DNA from: Soonwooa buanensis
Lineage (GTDB): Bacteria; Bacteroidota; Bacteroidia; Flavobacteriales; Weeksellaceae
DNA: 64,000 nucleotides
NCBI RefSeq assembly: GCF_900167905.1
Contig: NZ_FUYZ01000011.1
Coordinates: forward strand, 1 to 64,000
Reading direction: 5' to 3'
In this document: in pieces, positions 33,733-43,378 of the stretch
Position numbering within the stretch: the first letter of the stretch is position 1
How the letters are laid out: every line of letters begins with the position of its first letter
Position numbers and translations under genes: made by a program
The notes under the pieces: model-generated
What the model was told of the DNA's origin: nothing
Database searches by the model: none
The model's input: only the letters and a program-made list of their open reading frames with translations

Positions 33733-36147
33733 ATGTTTAAAAATTGGCTTAAAATAGCATTCATCAATTATAAAAAGAATTGGCTTTCCACCTGCATTAA
33801 TTTGTTCGGTCTAACCATTGGTTTAACGGGATTTATTTTAATCTTAATGCATTGGAATGACGAAGAATCCTACGAAAAATGGAATCCTAAGAAGGATGAT
33901 ATTTATTCATTTCAGGCATATTTCGATGCGCAGAAAGGCTATGGAAGCACGATTTCGTATCCGATGGCGGAAGAAGCTTTAAAGCGAATTCCAGAAATCA
34001 GTCATTTCGCATTACAAAATGGTGCTGGGTATTCAACAAAAATGATCGCCAATGGAAAATCTGTTTTTCAGGATGGTGGATTTCAAGTTTCGGAAGAGTT
34101 TTTTACTTTTTTCCCATTCAAGTTAATTTCGGGAAGCTATACAAACGCGTTGAAAAATGAATCCTCAATTGCGTTGTCTGACAAAGCGGCAAAAAATCTT
34201 TTTGGACGAACCAATGTTGCGGGCGAATCTTTAACTATTAATAGTAAAAACTATGTGGTAACGGCGGTTTATCAGCTTCCAAAAGAAAATACACAGATTA
34301 ATCCTGACTATGTTGCTTTGGCGTATGATCAAATTAAAAATGATAAAGATCAATGGGGAAATTTCAATTACGGTTGTTTTTTCATGTTGAAAAAAGGTGC
34401 GGACCCTCGATTGGTAGAAGAAAAATTTAAAAATGAAGTTCTGAAACTACGAGCGCAACTTGGCGCTAAAGAAGCTGGGATTTCAGTAAAAGAGTACCAA
34501 GATAAATACGGTCCGAACGATGTTTTATTAACGCCTTTGGATAAAATGAAATTGCATGCAAAAGCGTCGTGGTTTGGTGCTCCAGATTTTAAAACAATTT
34601 TGATTTTGTTTATATTCTCGGTACTTATCGTGGTTTTATCCGCTATTAATTTTATCAACCTTAAAACCGCTCAAGCGTCTCAACGTGCGAAAGAAGTGGG
34701 CGTTAGAAAAGCGATTGGAAGTACAAAAGCGAGTTTGATTTTTCAGTTTTTATTAGAAACTTTTTTAATCTGTTTGGCGGCTTTTATTTTGGCTTTAGGG
34801 CTTACAGAACTTGTTTTACCTTCATTTAATAAATATCTGGGAAAAGAATTGAAAATGACCGATCCAATGATTTTCATCTATTCTTTTGGGATGATGGCGT
34901 TGGTAAGTTTAATCGCGGGGATTATTCCAGCGCTATATTTATCGAACTTTAAAGCGATAGAAACTTTAAAAGGAAACTTCGCAAGAAGCAAACACGGTTC
35001 TTGGTTGCGTAACGGAATTTTGACTTTACAATTAATCATTTCATCCTTTTTTATCATCGGTGGACTTATCGTCAATTCTCAAGTGAAATACATGATGAAT
35101 AAAGACTTAGGTTACAATGGAAAGCAAATATTTCTACTTTTTTTCAACGAAAACTCACCTAAACCTTGGCTGAAATACGAACGTCTAAAAACAGAGATGA
35201 AAAAAATACAAGGCGTTGATGAGATTTCCTATGGCGAGGCGGTTCCAGGGCTTAATAGTTCGTCCACTTCCAACATGGATTATATGGACAAAAGTATCCA
35301 AGGTCAGCATGGTTCTATGGATTTCAATTATCTGCAATTTATTGGTGCCAAATTGAAGAAGGGAAGATGGCTTGATCCCAATTTAGCTTCGGATACGATG
35401 ACAAATGTTTTGGTGAATGAGGCTTTTGTTAAAAAAATGGGTTGGACGGATGATGAAGCGATGAAAGAGTATATAAAACCTGGTTTCGATTATCAAAAAT
35501 ATCATATTGTTGGAATTGTTAAGGATTTTAATGTTCGAGGCTTACAAGAAAAAATAGATCCAGTTGTGTTTTTTCATTATAAAGAAACGCAATGGAAACG
35601 TTTTCAAGTCTTTAATATTCAAGTGAAAGTTGATCCAAATGATATTGATGGAACTGTTTCTCGACTTAAAAAATATTGGGAAACCAATGTTGAACCGGGA
35701 TATCCAGTAGAATCGTTTTTCTTGGATAAAAAATTTGCTGAATCCTATGAAAAATATCAAAAGCAAAAAACCTTGTTTACCGTTCTCAATGCGATGGTTT
35801 TAACGGTTGCCTTATTGGGATTATTCGCTTTGTCATCGTTAATGATCGAACAAAAATTAAAAACTGTGGTCATTCGAAAAACACTTGGAGCAAGTGATTC
35901 ACAGTTGATTGTTGGATTAACAAAACAGTTTTTAATCATCACTTTAGTAGCGGTTTTGGTGAGCATTCCGATTTCGTACTATTTCATGAATGAATGGTTG
36001 AAAGATTTCGCTTTCCGAATCGATATGCCATGGTTCCCATACGTGTTGAGTTTGGTTTTATTACTGATTTTGACCTTCGTTGTGGTAAGCATCAAAGCCT
36101 ATCAAGCAACTAAAGTAAACCTTGTAAAATACCTGAAATACGAGTAG
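33733..36147 (+). CDS. MacB/FtsX-type ABC permease, copy 2
   Basis: This 804-residue paralogue of the preceding permease has the same double FtsX-like layout. It shares QRAKEVGVRKAIGSTK in the first core and VVIRKTLGASDSQL in the second. The second core and last 100 residues are almost identical to copy 1, while the periplasmic domain (about 50-280) is clearly diverged. This suggests that ends are kept alike by recent duplication or gene conversion and that the outer domains are selected to differ. It follows copy 1 by 90 bp. Confidence 0.92.
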   Translation: MFKNWLKIAFINYKKNWLSTCINLFGLTIGLTGFILILMHWNDEESYEKWNPKKDDIYSFQAYFDAQKGYGSTISYPMAEEALKRIPEISHFALQNGAGYSTKMIANGKSVFQDGGFQVSEEFFTFFPFKLISGSYTNALKNESSIALSDKAAKNLFGRTNVAGESLTINSKNYVVTAVYQLPKENTQINPDYVALAYDQIKNDKDQWGNFNYGCFFMLKKGADPRLVEEKFKNEVLKLRAQLGAKEAGISVKEYQDKYGPNDVLLTPLDKMKLHAKASWFGAPDFKTILILFIFSVLIVVLSAINFINLKTAQASQRAKEVGVRKAIGSTKASLIFQFLLETFLICLAAFILALGLTELVLPSFNKYLGKELKMTDPMIFIYSFGMMALVSLIAGIIPALYLSNFKAIETLKGNFARSKHGSWLRNGILTLQLIISSFFIIGGLIVNSQVKYMMNKDLGYNGKQIFLLFFNENSPKPWLKYERLKTEMKKIQGVDEISYGEAVPGLNSSSTSNMDYMDKSIQGQHGSMDFNYLQFIGAKLKKGRWLDPNLASDTMTNVLVNEAFVKKMGWTDDEAMKEYIKPGFDYQKYHIVGIVKDFNVRGLQEKIDPVVFFHYKETQWKRFQVFNIQVKVDPNDIDGTVSRLKKYWETNVEPGYPVESFFLDKKFAESYEKYQKQKTLFTVLNAMVLTVALLGLFALSSLMIEQKLKTVVIRKTLGASDSQLIVGLTKQFLIITLVAVLVSIPISYYFMNEWLKDFAFRIDMPWFPYVLSLVLLLILTFVVVSIKAYQATKVNLVKYLKYE

Positions 36148-36237
36148 TAAAGATTCTAGAGTCAAGAACCAAGAATCAAGAATCAAGAAAAGTCTCATGT
36201 CTAGAATCTCGGTTCTAGTATCTAAAAAAGAAAAGTT
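36148..36237. repeat. Operon intergenic repeat, copy 3
   Basis: This spacer carries the same heptamers and CTCGGTTCTAGTATCTAA tract as the spacer at 33643, and the same bases before the ATG. Confidence 0.85.
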
Positions 36238-38652
36238 ATGTTTAAAAATTGGCTTAAAATAGCATTCATCAACTATAAAAAGAATTGGCTTTCCACGATA
36301 ATCAATGTATTTGGGTTGAGCCTTGGTTTGTGTATTTTCTTGTTGGTATTCATCAATTGGCAAGACGAAAAATCCTATGAACAATGGGTTCCGAATAAAG
36401 AAAACATCTATTTGGTGGAAAATTCGGGGAAGGTGTTTGGTACAATGTCCGTTTCTAGTTTTCCCGAATTGTCTGTAACCACACAGAAATACGACGAAAT
36501 TGAAGATTACACCCTTTTAAATAATTGGGGAAAAATGAAAATTTCTTCCGAAGGAAAATCGGTGTATGTAAGCTCAGGAATGAGTGTAAGTTCTATTTTT
36601 TCCTTTTTGGCTATTGAAAAAATTGCAGGCGATTTAAGTCATGCATTGGACAACGAAAACCAAATCGCTCTTTCTGAACAAACTGCAAAGCAACTTTTTG
36701 GTGACGAATATCTGAAATCTTTAGGAAAATCCATTAAAAAAGATGATGACGGTAAAGTTTTTACCGTAAGTGCAATTTATAAAATGCCTGCGGAGAAAAC
36801 GGTTTTTAAACCTGAATTTATGATTAGAATGCCAGGTTTGAAGGAAGCCAATCAGTGGACGAATTATAGTTACACAGGTTTTTTTAGGCTTAAACCTGGG
36901 ACAGATCCTAAGATAGTAGAGGATAAAATAACCAAAGATATGCTGCGTGAAGATGCAATAACAGCCAAAAAATGGGGTTATGAAGCCGATAATAGTTTGA
37001 AAGTTATTTTGACACGAATTGATAAAATGAGATTGGACGCAGCTGGATTTGGAATAGAAAAAGGCGATAAAAAATCGATCCTAATTATGTTGGGTCTTTC
37101 TGTTCTTATTTTGGTTTTGTCAGCGATTAATCTGGTTAATTTAAAAACGGCACAAGCTGCTCAAAGAGCGAAAGAAGTAGGTGTTAGAAAGGCTTTAGGA
37201 ACTTCAAAAGGAAAATTGGTTTTTCAATTTTGGTTAGAAACCTTCGTCATTTGTTTGGTGGCTTATTTTGTTGCTTTTTGCATGATCGAGTTGCTGTTGC
37301 CGAAGTTCAATACATTTTTAAACAAAGAAATTAAGTTAGACGATTTCAGAATTTTTCTGCTGTCTGGATTGTTTTTATTCGTTTTTTCCTTGTTTGCTGG
37401 GGTTTTGCCAGCCTTGTATTTGTCCAATTTTAAACCGATTAATACGCTTAAAGGAAATTTTGCGAGAAGCAAAAGCGGTGTTTGGTTGCGAAATTCTATT
37501 TTGACCATTCAATTAATTATTTCGTCTTTCTTTATCATTTGTTCGGTTATCATTCATTCTCAAGTGAAACACATGATGAATAAAGAGTTAGGCTTTAAAG
37601 GTGATCAAGTGCTTTCGGTGCAATTTAAAAAGCAAAATCGTCAAGAAAAAGATTTTAATCTCAAAAAATATCTGCGAACGAAAGACGAGCTTAAAAGAAT
37701 TGCTGGCGTTGTGGATGTTACAGGATCGATGTCGGAAATTGGGATTGGTATGAGAAATACGTCGATTACAAAATATGCGGCTGATACAACAAAAATGTTA
37801 GAAAATGTGATGGTTGGCGGAATTGATGAAAATTATTTTAATTTCTATAAAATAAAAATGGCTTCTGGTCGCGATTTAGATTGGAAAAAAGCTTCTGATA
37901 CCATTAATGGAGCGGTTGTGAACGAAATTTTCGCTAAAAAAATGGGTTGGAATGATCAACAAGCTTTAGGAAAAGAACTGAAAACGGGTTGGGAAGAAAA
38001 TAAAAATTATAAAATTATAGGCGTTGTCAAGGATTTTTACATTAATGGCGTTAGTCAGCCAGTTACACCAGCAGTTTTCTTTAATTACAATAGAAATTGG
38101 GCAAAAAATCAAATGGATGGTGTTCAAATAAAGCTTTCTAAAAATGATATTGATGGAACGATCACTAGAATTCGTGATTTTTGGATGAAAGAAGTTGATG
38201 AAGGTTATCCGTTTGATTATTCTTTTGTTGACAAAAATTTCCAAAAGACCTTCCAAAAATTTGAAAACCAAAAAATATTGTTTTCAGTCCTAAATATCGT
38301 TGTTTTAGCGGTTGCTTTATTGGGATTATTCTCTTTATCATCATTGTTAATCGAGCAAAAACTAAAAGATGTCGCTATTAAGAAAACACTTGGCGCTGAT
38401 GAAAAAACAATCGTTTGGGATTTAACGAAAAAGTTCTTGATCATCACGGTTGTAGCAGTTATTTTGAGTTTTCCTTTGGGATATTACGCCATGAACGAAT
38501 GGTTGAAAGATTTCGCATATCGAATCGATATGCCTTGGTTTCCGTACGTTTTGAGTTTGATTCTTTTACTCTTATTAACCTTTGCGGTTGTGAGTATCAA
38601 AGCCATTAAAGCCACAAAACTTAACCTTGTTAAATTCTTGAAATACGAATAA
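36238..38652 (+). CDS. MacB/FtsX-type ABC permease, copy 3
   Basis: This 804-residue permease is the most diverged of the three. It has QRAKEVGVRKALGTSK in the first core and VAIKKTLGADEKTI in the second. The N-terminus (MFKNWLKIAFINYKKNWLST) is identical to copy 2. The C-terminus ends LVKFLKYE, against LVKYLKYE in copies 1 and 2. It shares the TM layout of its neighbours and is the last permease in the operon, before a spacer with mobile-type repeats and then the TolC gene. Confidence 0.92.
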   Translation: MFKNWLKIAFINYKKNWLSTIINVFGLSLGLCIFLLVFINWQDEKSYEQWVPNKENIYLVENSGKVFGTMSVSSFPELSVTTQKYDEIEDYTLLNNWGKMKISSEGKSVYVSSGMSVSSIFSFLAIEKIAGDLSHALDNENQIALSEQTAKQLFGDEYLKSLGKSIKKDDDGKVFTVSAIYKMPAEKTVFKPEFMIRMPGLKEANQWTNYSYTGFFRLKPGTDPKIVEDKITKDMLREDAITAKKWGYEADNSLKVILTRIDKMRLDAAGFGIEKGDKKSILIMLGLSVLILVLSAINLVNLKTAQAAQRAKEVGVRKALGTSKGKLVFQFWLETFVICLVAYFVAFCMIELLLPKFNTFLNKEIKLDDFRIFLLSGLFLFVFSLFAGVLPALYLSNFKPINTLKGNFARSKSGVWLRNSILTIQLIISSFFIICSVIIHSQVKHMMNKELGFKGDQVLSVQFKKQNRQEKDFNLKKYLRTKDELKRIAGVVDVTGSMSEIGIGMRNTSITKYAADTTKMLENVMVGGIDENYFNFYKIKMASGRDLDWKKASDTINGAVVNEIFAKKMGWNDQQALGKELKTGWEENKNYKIIGVVKDFYINGVSQPVTPAVFFNYNRNWAKNQMDGVQIKLSKNDIDGTITRIRDFWMKEVDEGYPFDYSFVDKNFQKTFQKFENQKILFSVLNIVVLAVALLGLFSLSSLLIEQKLKDVAIKKTLGADEKTIVWDLTKKFLIITVVAVILSFPLGYYAMNEWLKDFAYRIDMPWFPYVLSLILLLLLTFAVVSIKAIKATKLNLVKFLKYE

Positions 38653-38660
38653 ATAGAATT

Positions 38661-38692
38661 GTTAATTGATAATTATGAATTATGAATTATCA
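38661..38692. repeat. Short heptanucleotide repeat
   Basis: This tract runs through TTAATTGATAATTATGAATT, in which two TTATGAA units are clear. It is related to the repeats at 1-94 and 30294. Confidence 0.7.
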
Positions 38693-38729
38693 TTTTAAGG
38701 AAGGAGAAATCTAATAAATTAAAATAAAT

Positions 38730-38837
38730 CGTCAGTTCGAGTAGATTTCGCAGAAATCGTATGGAGAACTTTTTAATTACTAATAAGGACGAAACTTCTC
38801 GATACAAAATTTTTTAAATTTTTACTCGAAGGGACGA
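38730..38837. repeat. Imperfect inverted-repeat element (108 bp)
   Basis: The element opens CGTCAGTTCGAGTA and closes TACTCGAAGGGACGA, which is nearly its reverse complement. An internal TTCTCGA motif is shared with the element at 62821, so both belong to one dispersed family. It carries no gene and lies between the permease and TolC genes. The intergenic region of 263 bp has no other recognisable feature. Confidence 0.75.
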
Positions 38838-38915
38838 AATAAATTGTAAAAAATATTATGAATTGCGAGCTAAAATTAATTTCGCAAAAAGCATAATCCA
38901 AAACAAAAATCTAAA

Positions 38916-40208
38916 ATGAAAAAATATTCATTCCTACTAATTTTAATTGTTAACCTTTTTTCTGCACAAGAAAATTGGACTTTGCAGCAATGTCTGGATT
39001 ACGCCCAAAAAACGAATCCAGACGTGCGACAAGGGCTTTTGGAAGTCAACAAAAACATCCGTGAGAAAAACATGGCGACTGGGAAATTATTGCCTTCGGT
39101 TAACGCAAATGTTGGTCATAGCTACAGTTTTGGTTCGACCATTAATCCCAGCAACAACGCAAGGGAAGCGCTGAATGTTCAATACGATCAATTTTCGGCG
39201 CAAGCAAATGTTGATTTATTCAATTGGAAAAATTACTTGAATATCGGTTTGTCAAAACTTAATAAAGAAAGCTCCGAATACCGTTCGCAAAGCATTTTGA
39301 ACGATGTGAAACTGAATATCATCAATCTGTTTTTTCAGTATCAAAAAAACAAATCTTGGTTGGAAGTTCTAGAACCGCAAGTTTCGGGGATGAAAGAACA
39401 AATCGCAAGAACGGAAAAAGAAGTGGAAATCGGAAATCGTGCAAAAAGCGATGTTTACGATATTAAAGCCAATTTTGGAACCATTCAAGAGCAATGGATT
39501 TCGGCTCAAAATGATGTCAATATTTCAAAAATAAATCTGCTTTCGGCGTTAAATATCAATCAGGATTCCATCAATTTTGTGATGAATGGAAGCGAAGCTG
39601 AAGCCTTTCCTTTTATTTCAAAAGAGAATTTAATTGAAGAATTGGTGAAGAAAAATCCTGTGTATGCCGAAACACAAAAGAATATTGAAATCGCTAATCA
39701 ACGTTTAAAAATCGCCAAATCTGGTTATTTACCATCTATTTCAGGACAATATCAATGGTCAACATTTTATTCTAAAGTTTTGAATTCAGGAAATATTGCT
39801 CCCAATTTTTCCGATCAATTTTCGCAAAATAAAAATCAACAAGTCTATTTAGGTTTGAATATTCCGATTTTTCAACAATTTCACGTAAAAAACAATGTTG
39901 AAATTTCAAAATTGGATAAACTCAACACCGAATACGACAATCAGAAAAAGATAACCGAACTTTATAAAACATTGAATATCATTGCGGAACAATATTCAAA
40001 TGCCACCGAAAAAAATCGACTTCTCAACGAAAATTTTGAAAATCAAAAACTCTCTTTCGAACGTTCTGAAGAAAAATATCGTGAAGGTTTAATCGATGCG
40101 TATAACTTTTTCGTAGTTCGAAATAATTGGTTACAAGCGAATTACAATCTTATTAACAGTAAATTTGATGTCATGCAACAAACCGAATTGTTGAAGGTTT
40201 TTGAATAG
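38916..40208 (+). CDS. TolC-family outer-membrane efflux channel
   Basis: This 430-residue protein has a signal peptide (about 1-17, ending SAQ) and the outer-membrane factor repeats: WTLQQCLDYAQKTNPDVRQ at the start of the first half, IELLKKNPVYAETQKNIEIANQ at the start of the second, and the coiled coil near 330-400. It should form the trimeric channel of the tripartite exporter encoded upstream. It is the last gene of the apparent operon, although the 263-bp gap with a repeat element might hold its own promoter. Confidence 0.9.
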   Translation: MKKYSFLLILIVNLFSAQENWTLQQCLDYAQKTNPDVRQGLLEVNKNIREKNMATGKLLPSVNANVGHSYSFGSTINPSNNAREALNVQYDQFSAQANVDLFNWKNYLNIGLSKLNKESSEYRSQSILNDVKLNIINLFFQYQKNKSWLEVLEPQVSGMKEQIARTEKEVEIGNRAKSDVYDIKANFGTIQEQWISAQNDVNISKINLLSALNINQDSINFVMNGSEAEAFPFISKENLIEELVKKNPVYAETQKNIEIANQRLKIAKSGYLPSISGQYQWSTFYSKVLNSGNIAPNFSDQFSQNKNQQVYLGLNIPIFQQFHVKNNVEISKLDKLNTEYDNQKKITELYKTLNIIAEQYSNATEKNRLLNENFENQKLSFERSEEKYREGLIDAYNFFVVRNNWLQANYNLINSKFDVMQQTELLKVFE

Positions 40209-40210
40209 TA

Positions 40211-40858
40211 TTACGAGGAAACAGCAATATTATTATCAATGTTCATGTTGGGAATATCTCTCGGGATTTTCCCAATTTCTAAATGCTGAATATATAGGGA
40301 AGGCGGGATGCCAACCACTTGCTTAAAAATTGTCGCGAATTTACTATGTGACGAATAGCCTGCTTCTTCGGCTAAGGAGCTGATTTTGTAGTGTCTATAT
40401 TCTTTATTTTCATTGAGTTGCTTCAAAATATAGTCGATACGAAGTTTGTTAATATACGCGTTAAAATCGCTGTGTTTATAATTTTTTATAATCTTAGAAA
40501 GATACTTTGTGTTGGTTTCTAGATAAGCCGCAAGATATGGTAGAGATAAATTTCGGTTCGTAAAAAGTCCGCTTTTCTCGAATTTTTCAAGCTTTTGAAT
40601 GATTTTGACACGAGTTTCTACCGTCATTAATTCTTGATCTTCGTTACGCTCTTCAGACAGTATTTCTGGGCTAATATTAGCACTCGTTTTTTCCTCTAAT
40701 TTAACATTAGGAGGCGTTTCGTCATTGAATGTAGTAAAAATTAGTGGATTTTGATCCTTTTTTTTCTTCACTAGATAATAATAAGTTGCAATAATCCCAG
40801 TAAGAATTCCTACTAAAATTGCAAGTATAAGGCACGTGAAGAATAAAGTTGTATGCAT
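40211..40858 (-). CDS. Membrane-anchored AraC-type regulator
   Basis: This 215-residue protein has one N-terminal membrane helix (about 5-28) followed by KKKK, a loose linker (about 35-80) and a C-terminal AraC-type DNA-binding domain (about 95-190; LSLPYLAAYLETNTKYLSKIIKNYKHSDFNAYINKLR, then KISSLAEEAGYSSHSKFATIFKQVVG). Transcription factors tethered to the membrane are known but uncommon. It is convergent with TolC (2 bp apart) and lies near the small secreted proteins. Its target is unknown. Confidence 0.88.
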   Translation of the reverse strand: MHTTLFFTCLILAILVGILTGIIATYYYLVKKKKDQNPLIFTTFNDETPPNVKLEEKTSANISPEILSEERNEDQELMTVETRVKIIQKLEKFEKSGLFTNRNLSLPYLAAYLETNTKYLSKIIKNYKHSDFNAYINKLRIDYILKQLNENKEYRHYKISSLAEEAGYSSHSKFATIFKQVVGIPPSLYIQHLEIGKIPRDIPNMNIDNNIAVSS

Positions 40859-41335
40859 AATTATATGTGTAAATAAAATGCGATTAAGCTTAGTTTTAAT
40901 GAAATATATAGCCTTTTTTGAAAGAATAATAAATTTTATAATCTAAATCTGAATTAAATTCATAAATAACAATAAATATAAGAAAAATTGATATTTATAA
41001 TTGATTATTTACTCTGCAAAGTTAAAAAATACATTTTGAATAAGCTTTCTTTTTAGAGGAAAATTTAACATTTGTTAATTTCAGGAAATTGTAAAGCTGT
41101 GAAGAAAACTTATGTTTGAGTTTTGAATTATGTTTAAAACATTGAAAATCAATATGATATTTATGTAGTCGTTTTGTAGTCTTTAGTTTTTTTAATTTTT
41201 TTTGTATTAGAATTCCGTTTTCCTTTAAAAGTGAAAAAGAGGCTTGCTTTATATGTTGTGTAATTTTGCCTCAACACAATTATATGATGAAGACTGATTT
41301 ATTTTCAAAACAATAATAAGTTAAGAATTCAAATC
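40859..41335. other. AT-rich intergenic region with promoter
   Basis: No gene is seen in this 477-bp space between the membrane-anchored regulator and the secreted-protein trio. TAATTTTG at 41261-41268 is an exact TAnnTTTG element 68 bp before the first trio gene. A short direct repeat GTAGTC recurs near 41167 and 41178. The rest is AT-rich with no recognised structure. Confidence 0.6.
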
Positions 41336-42001
41336 ATGAAAAAATTACTTGTAGTGACAAGTATCCTATCACTAACCTATATTGATGCACAAGTTGGTAT
41401 TAATACAACCAGTCCAACAAGGACTTTACATGTACAAGGTAATCTTAGAGTAGCGAATTTGCAAAACGTATCTGAGGATGCGGCATTTGATCGAATTCTT
41501 GTGTCAGATACCAATGGTAATGTCGATTACGCATCGCGTAGTAGCTTTCTACCAAATACTGGTGTTGGGGCTGTAGACAAAGAAAGTTATAGTGAAATCT
41601 ATAATAATACGAGCGCAAATGGTTTGCCAGATCGACGTCTGAAGTGTGGAAAATTCTTTTTCATTTTTGACACTGGTACAGATTCTAATGTTAAACTTGG
41701 TCTTAATGAGAAGCCGGCTGCGAGTGTTAATATCTATATGAATATGGAGCAGAATTGGAATAATGGTTTTCAGTTTTATCAAGGGACTAATGCTACTAAT
41801 GGTGTTGATGCGCCTTTTACTTTTACAACTTCTAATTATGATGTTGCACAAGAGTTTAAAAGTGCAAGACTCGACTCTTACGAGCAGAATGTTATGACTT
41901 TCCAGTATCCTGGTGATGCAGATATTTATAGATTAACAATTTATAAAGTACAACATACAGGTACTAGTTATGATTTTGTATCAGCTTGCGAAAAATTTTA
42001 A
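41336..42001 (+). CDS. Small secreted protein, tandem paralogue 1
   Basis: This 221-residue protein has a signal peptide (about 1-19, ending IDA). Right after it comes QVGINTTSPTRTLHVQGNLR, a motif like those near the start of Bacteroidota surface or phage-tail-like structural proteins. It has a pair of conserved cysteines, one in RRLKCGKFFFIFDTG and one in the last residues SACEKF, that could form a disulfide. The function is unknown. It is the first of three tandem paralogues of about 220 residues that end in the same CEKF motif. Confidence 0.75.
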   Translation: MKKLLVVTSILSLTYIDAQVGINTTSPTRTLHVQGNLRVANLQNVSEDAAFDRILVSDTNGNVDYASRSSFLPNTGVGAVDKESYSEIYNNTSANGLPDRRLKCGKFFFIFDTGTDSNVKLGLNEKPAASVNIYMNMEQNWNNGFQFYQGTNATNGVDAPFTFTTSNYDVAQEFKSARLDSYEQNVMTFQYPGDADIYRLTIYKVQHTGTSYDFVSACEKF

Positions 42002-42004
42002 AAA

Positions 42005-42685
42005 ATGAAGAAAAGTTTTATCTTTTTTAATATGTGCTTTTTAGCACTTTTATACAAAGGACAAAGAGTAGGTATTAATAATACGGATCCTCAAAGGACT
42101 TTGGATGTTAATGGGAATCTAAGAGTTACCAATATCGTTGATAAATCTGCAGTTGCCGGAACAGATCATCTAATAGCAGTTAATCGTCAAAATGGGAATG
42201 TCGACTATATTGATATTAAATCTTTGCAACAATCTGGTAAAAACAATATGGAAGTCGGGCGTTCTATATATAATGCAACGACGGCAGATACAGCTAAAGA
42301 GTGTAGCTGCGGTGATATTATTGTACGTTTTAACGGTAACAAAGCTGAATTTAAATTAAAAACTACTGATGTTTTTACGAGTAATGGAGAAACAAATTTT
42401 AACTTATCTTATGGTATAAAGCGCTTTAGTGGATCTAGTTATTCGTATGTTAATAAAACTAATGTCGCATTCCAAAATGTTAACAATCAAGCCTTAGACT
42501 ATTATAATAAATATAGAAATCTAGATGATATAGATTTTACTGACAGTATGATTGGGATTTATACTTTGGTCTTGCCAAAACAGGATAATCTCTATAGGAT
42601 AACGATGGGACGTTTTAGCAATTCTTCGACTACAAGAACCTATAGTTTAATTTGTGAAAAATTTTATCTACAAGATGCTTTATAA
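42005..42685 (+). CDS. Small secreted protein, tandem paralogue 2
   Basis: This 226-residue paralogue has a signal peptide (about 1-19) and RVGINNTDPQRTLDVNGNLR. The conserved cysteines are in CSCGDIIVRFNG and ICEKF. Unlike paralogues 1 and 3 it does not stop after EKF. It runs six residues further (YLQDAL) and overlaps the start of paralogue 3, as though its own stop had been lost. Spacing to paralogue 1 is 3 bp, so the three are translationally coupled. Confidence 0.75.
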   Translation: MKKSFIFFNMCFLALLYKGQRVGINNTDPQRTLDVNGNLRVTNIVDKSAVAGTDHLIAVNRQNGNVDYIDIKSLQQSGKNNMEVGRSIYNATTADTAKECSCGDIIVRFNGNKAEFKLKTTDVFTSNGETNFNLSYGIKRFSGSSYSYVNKTNVAFQNVNNQALDYYNKYRNLDDIDFTDSMIGIYTLVLPKQDNLYRITMGRFSNSSTTRTYSLICEKFYLQDAL

Positions 42686-43340
42686 AAAATTAAAAAGTTT
42701 TGTACTCTTACTAACAATTGGGGTACTAAATGCTCAAGTGGGGATCAATACAACGACACCTACTAGGACTTTGGATGTTAATGGTGATTTACGCTTAAGA
42801 TCAACAGTAGATAAAGCAACAGACCCTGCATACAATCGTGTTCTTGTAAAAGATGTAGATGGTAAGGTCGACTATTGGACAAAACAAGAAGTGCTTAATA
42901 AAATTGAAGCTCTTTATGTGGTTAATAAAAAATTCACAGCTTCTAAAACGGGACCAGATCCTGCAACAATTGTCGCTTGTGGAAAATTTGAGTTTAGATA
43001 CAATTCGCCTGTAATGCCACAGATAAGACTTGCCACTGCAGGAACAGGTTCAACAAGAATTTATTATAACAGAATACGGAAAAGAGACAGTTCAGCAAAT
43101 GGATTTACCACAGAAACTGGACGCAGCTTTAATTCAAATCAATATGTAACGATTCCTAGAGCGAATACTTGGCAAAATATTGGGGCATCCAGTGATAGTA
43201 CTGGAAATTTTACCAATAATACATTTGATGAATATTATATAACATATCCAGGAGATACTAATATGTACCGTGTTACGTTTTTGGCCAGAAATGCTGGCGG
43301 TGGAAATGTCAATTACTCCATGGTTTGCGAAAAATTTTAA
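42675..43340 (+). CDS. Small secreted protein, tandem paralogue 3
   Basis: With the ATG at 42675 this is a 221-residue protein, the same length as paralogue 1. It has a signal peptide (about 1-18, ending LNA) and QVGINTTTPTRTLDVNGDLR. The conserved cysteines are in IVACGKFEFRY and the terminal MVCEKF. The earlier in-frame GTG at 42654 lies inside paralogue 2 and would precede the signal peptide, so the ATG is preferred. A terminator follows 38 bp after the stop. No sorting domain is present, so the route to the surface is unclear. Confidence 0.75.
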   Translation: MLYKKLKSFVLLLTIGVLNAQVGINTTTPTRTLDVNGDLRLRSTVDKATDPAYNRVLVKDVDGKVDYWTKQEVLNKIEALYVVNKKFTASKTGPDPATIVACGKFEFRYNSPVMPQIRLATAGTGSTRIYYNRIRKRDSSANGFTTETGRSFNSNQYVTIPRANTWQNIGASSDSTGNFTNNTFDEYYITYPGDTNMYRVTFLARNAGGGNVNYSMVCEKF

Positions 43341-43378
43341 GTTCAATTAAATAAAAAAACAACGTTTGTGTTTTTACC

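Noticed and set aside
41336-43340. Secreted trio as a prophage tail module
   Set aside because: The VGINTT motif is also found in surface proteins. All three have signal peptides, and no phage structural, lysis or integrase genes are near.
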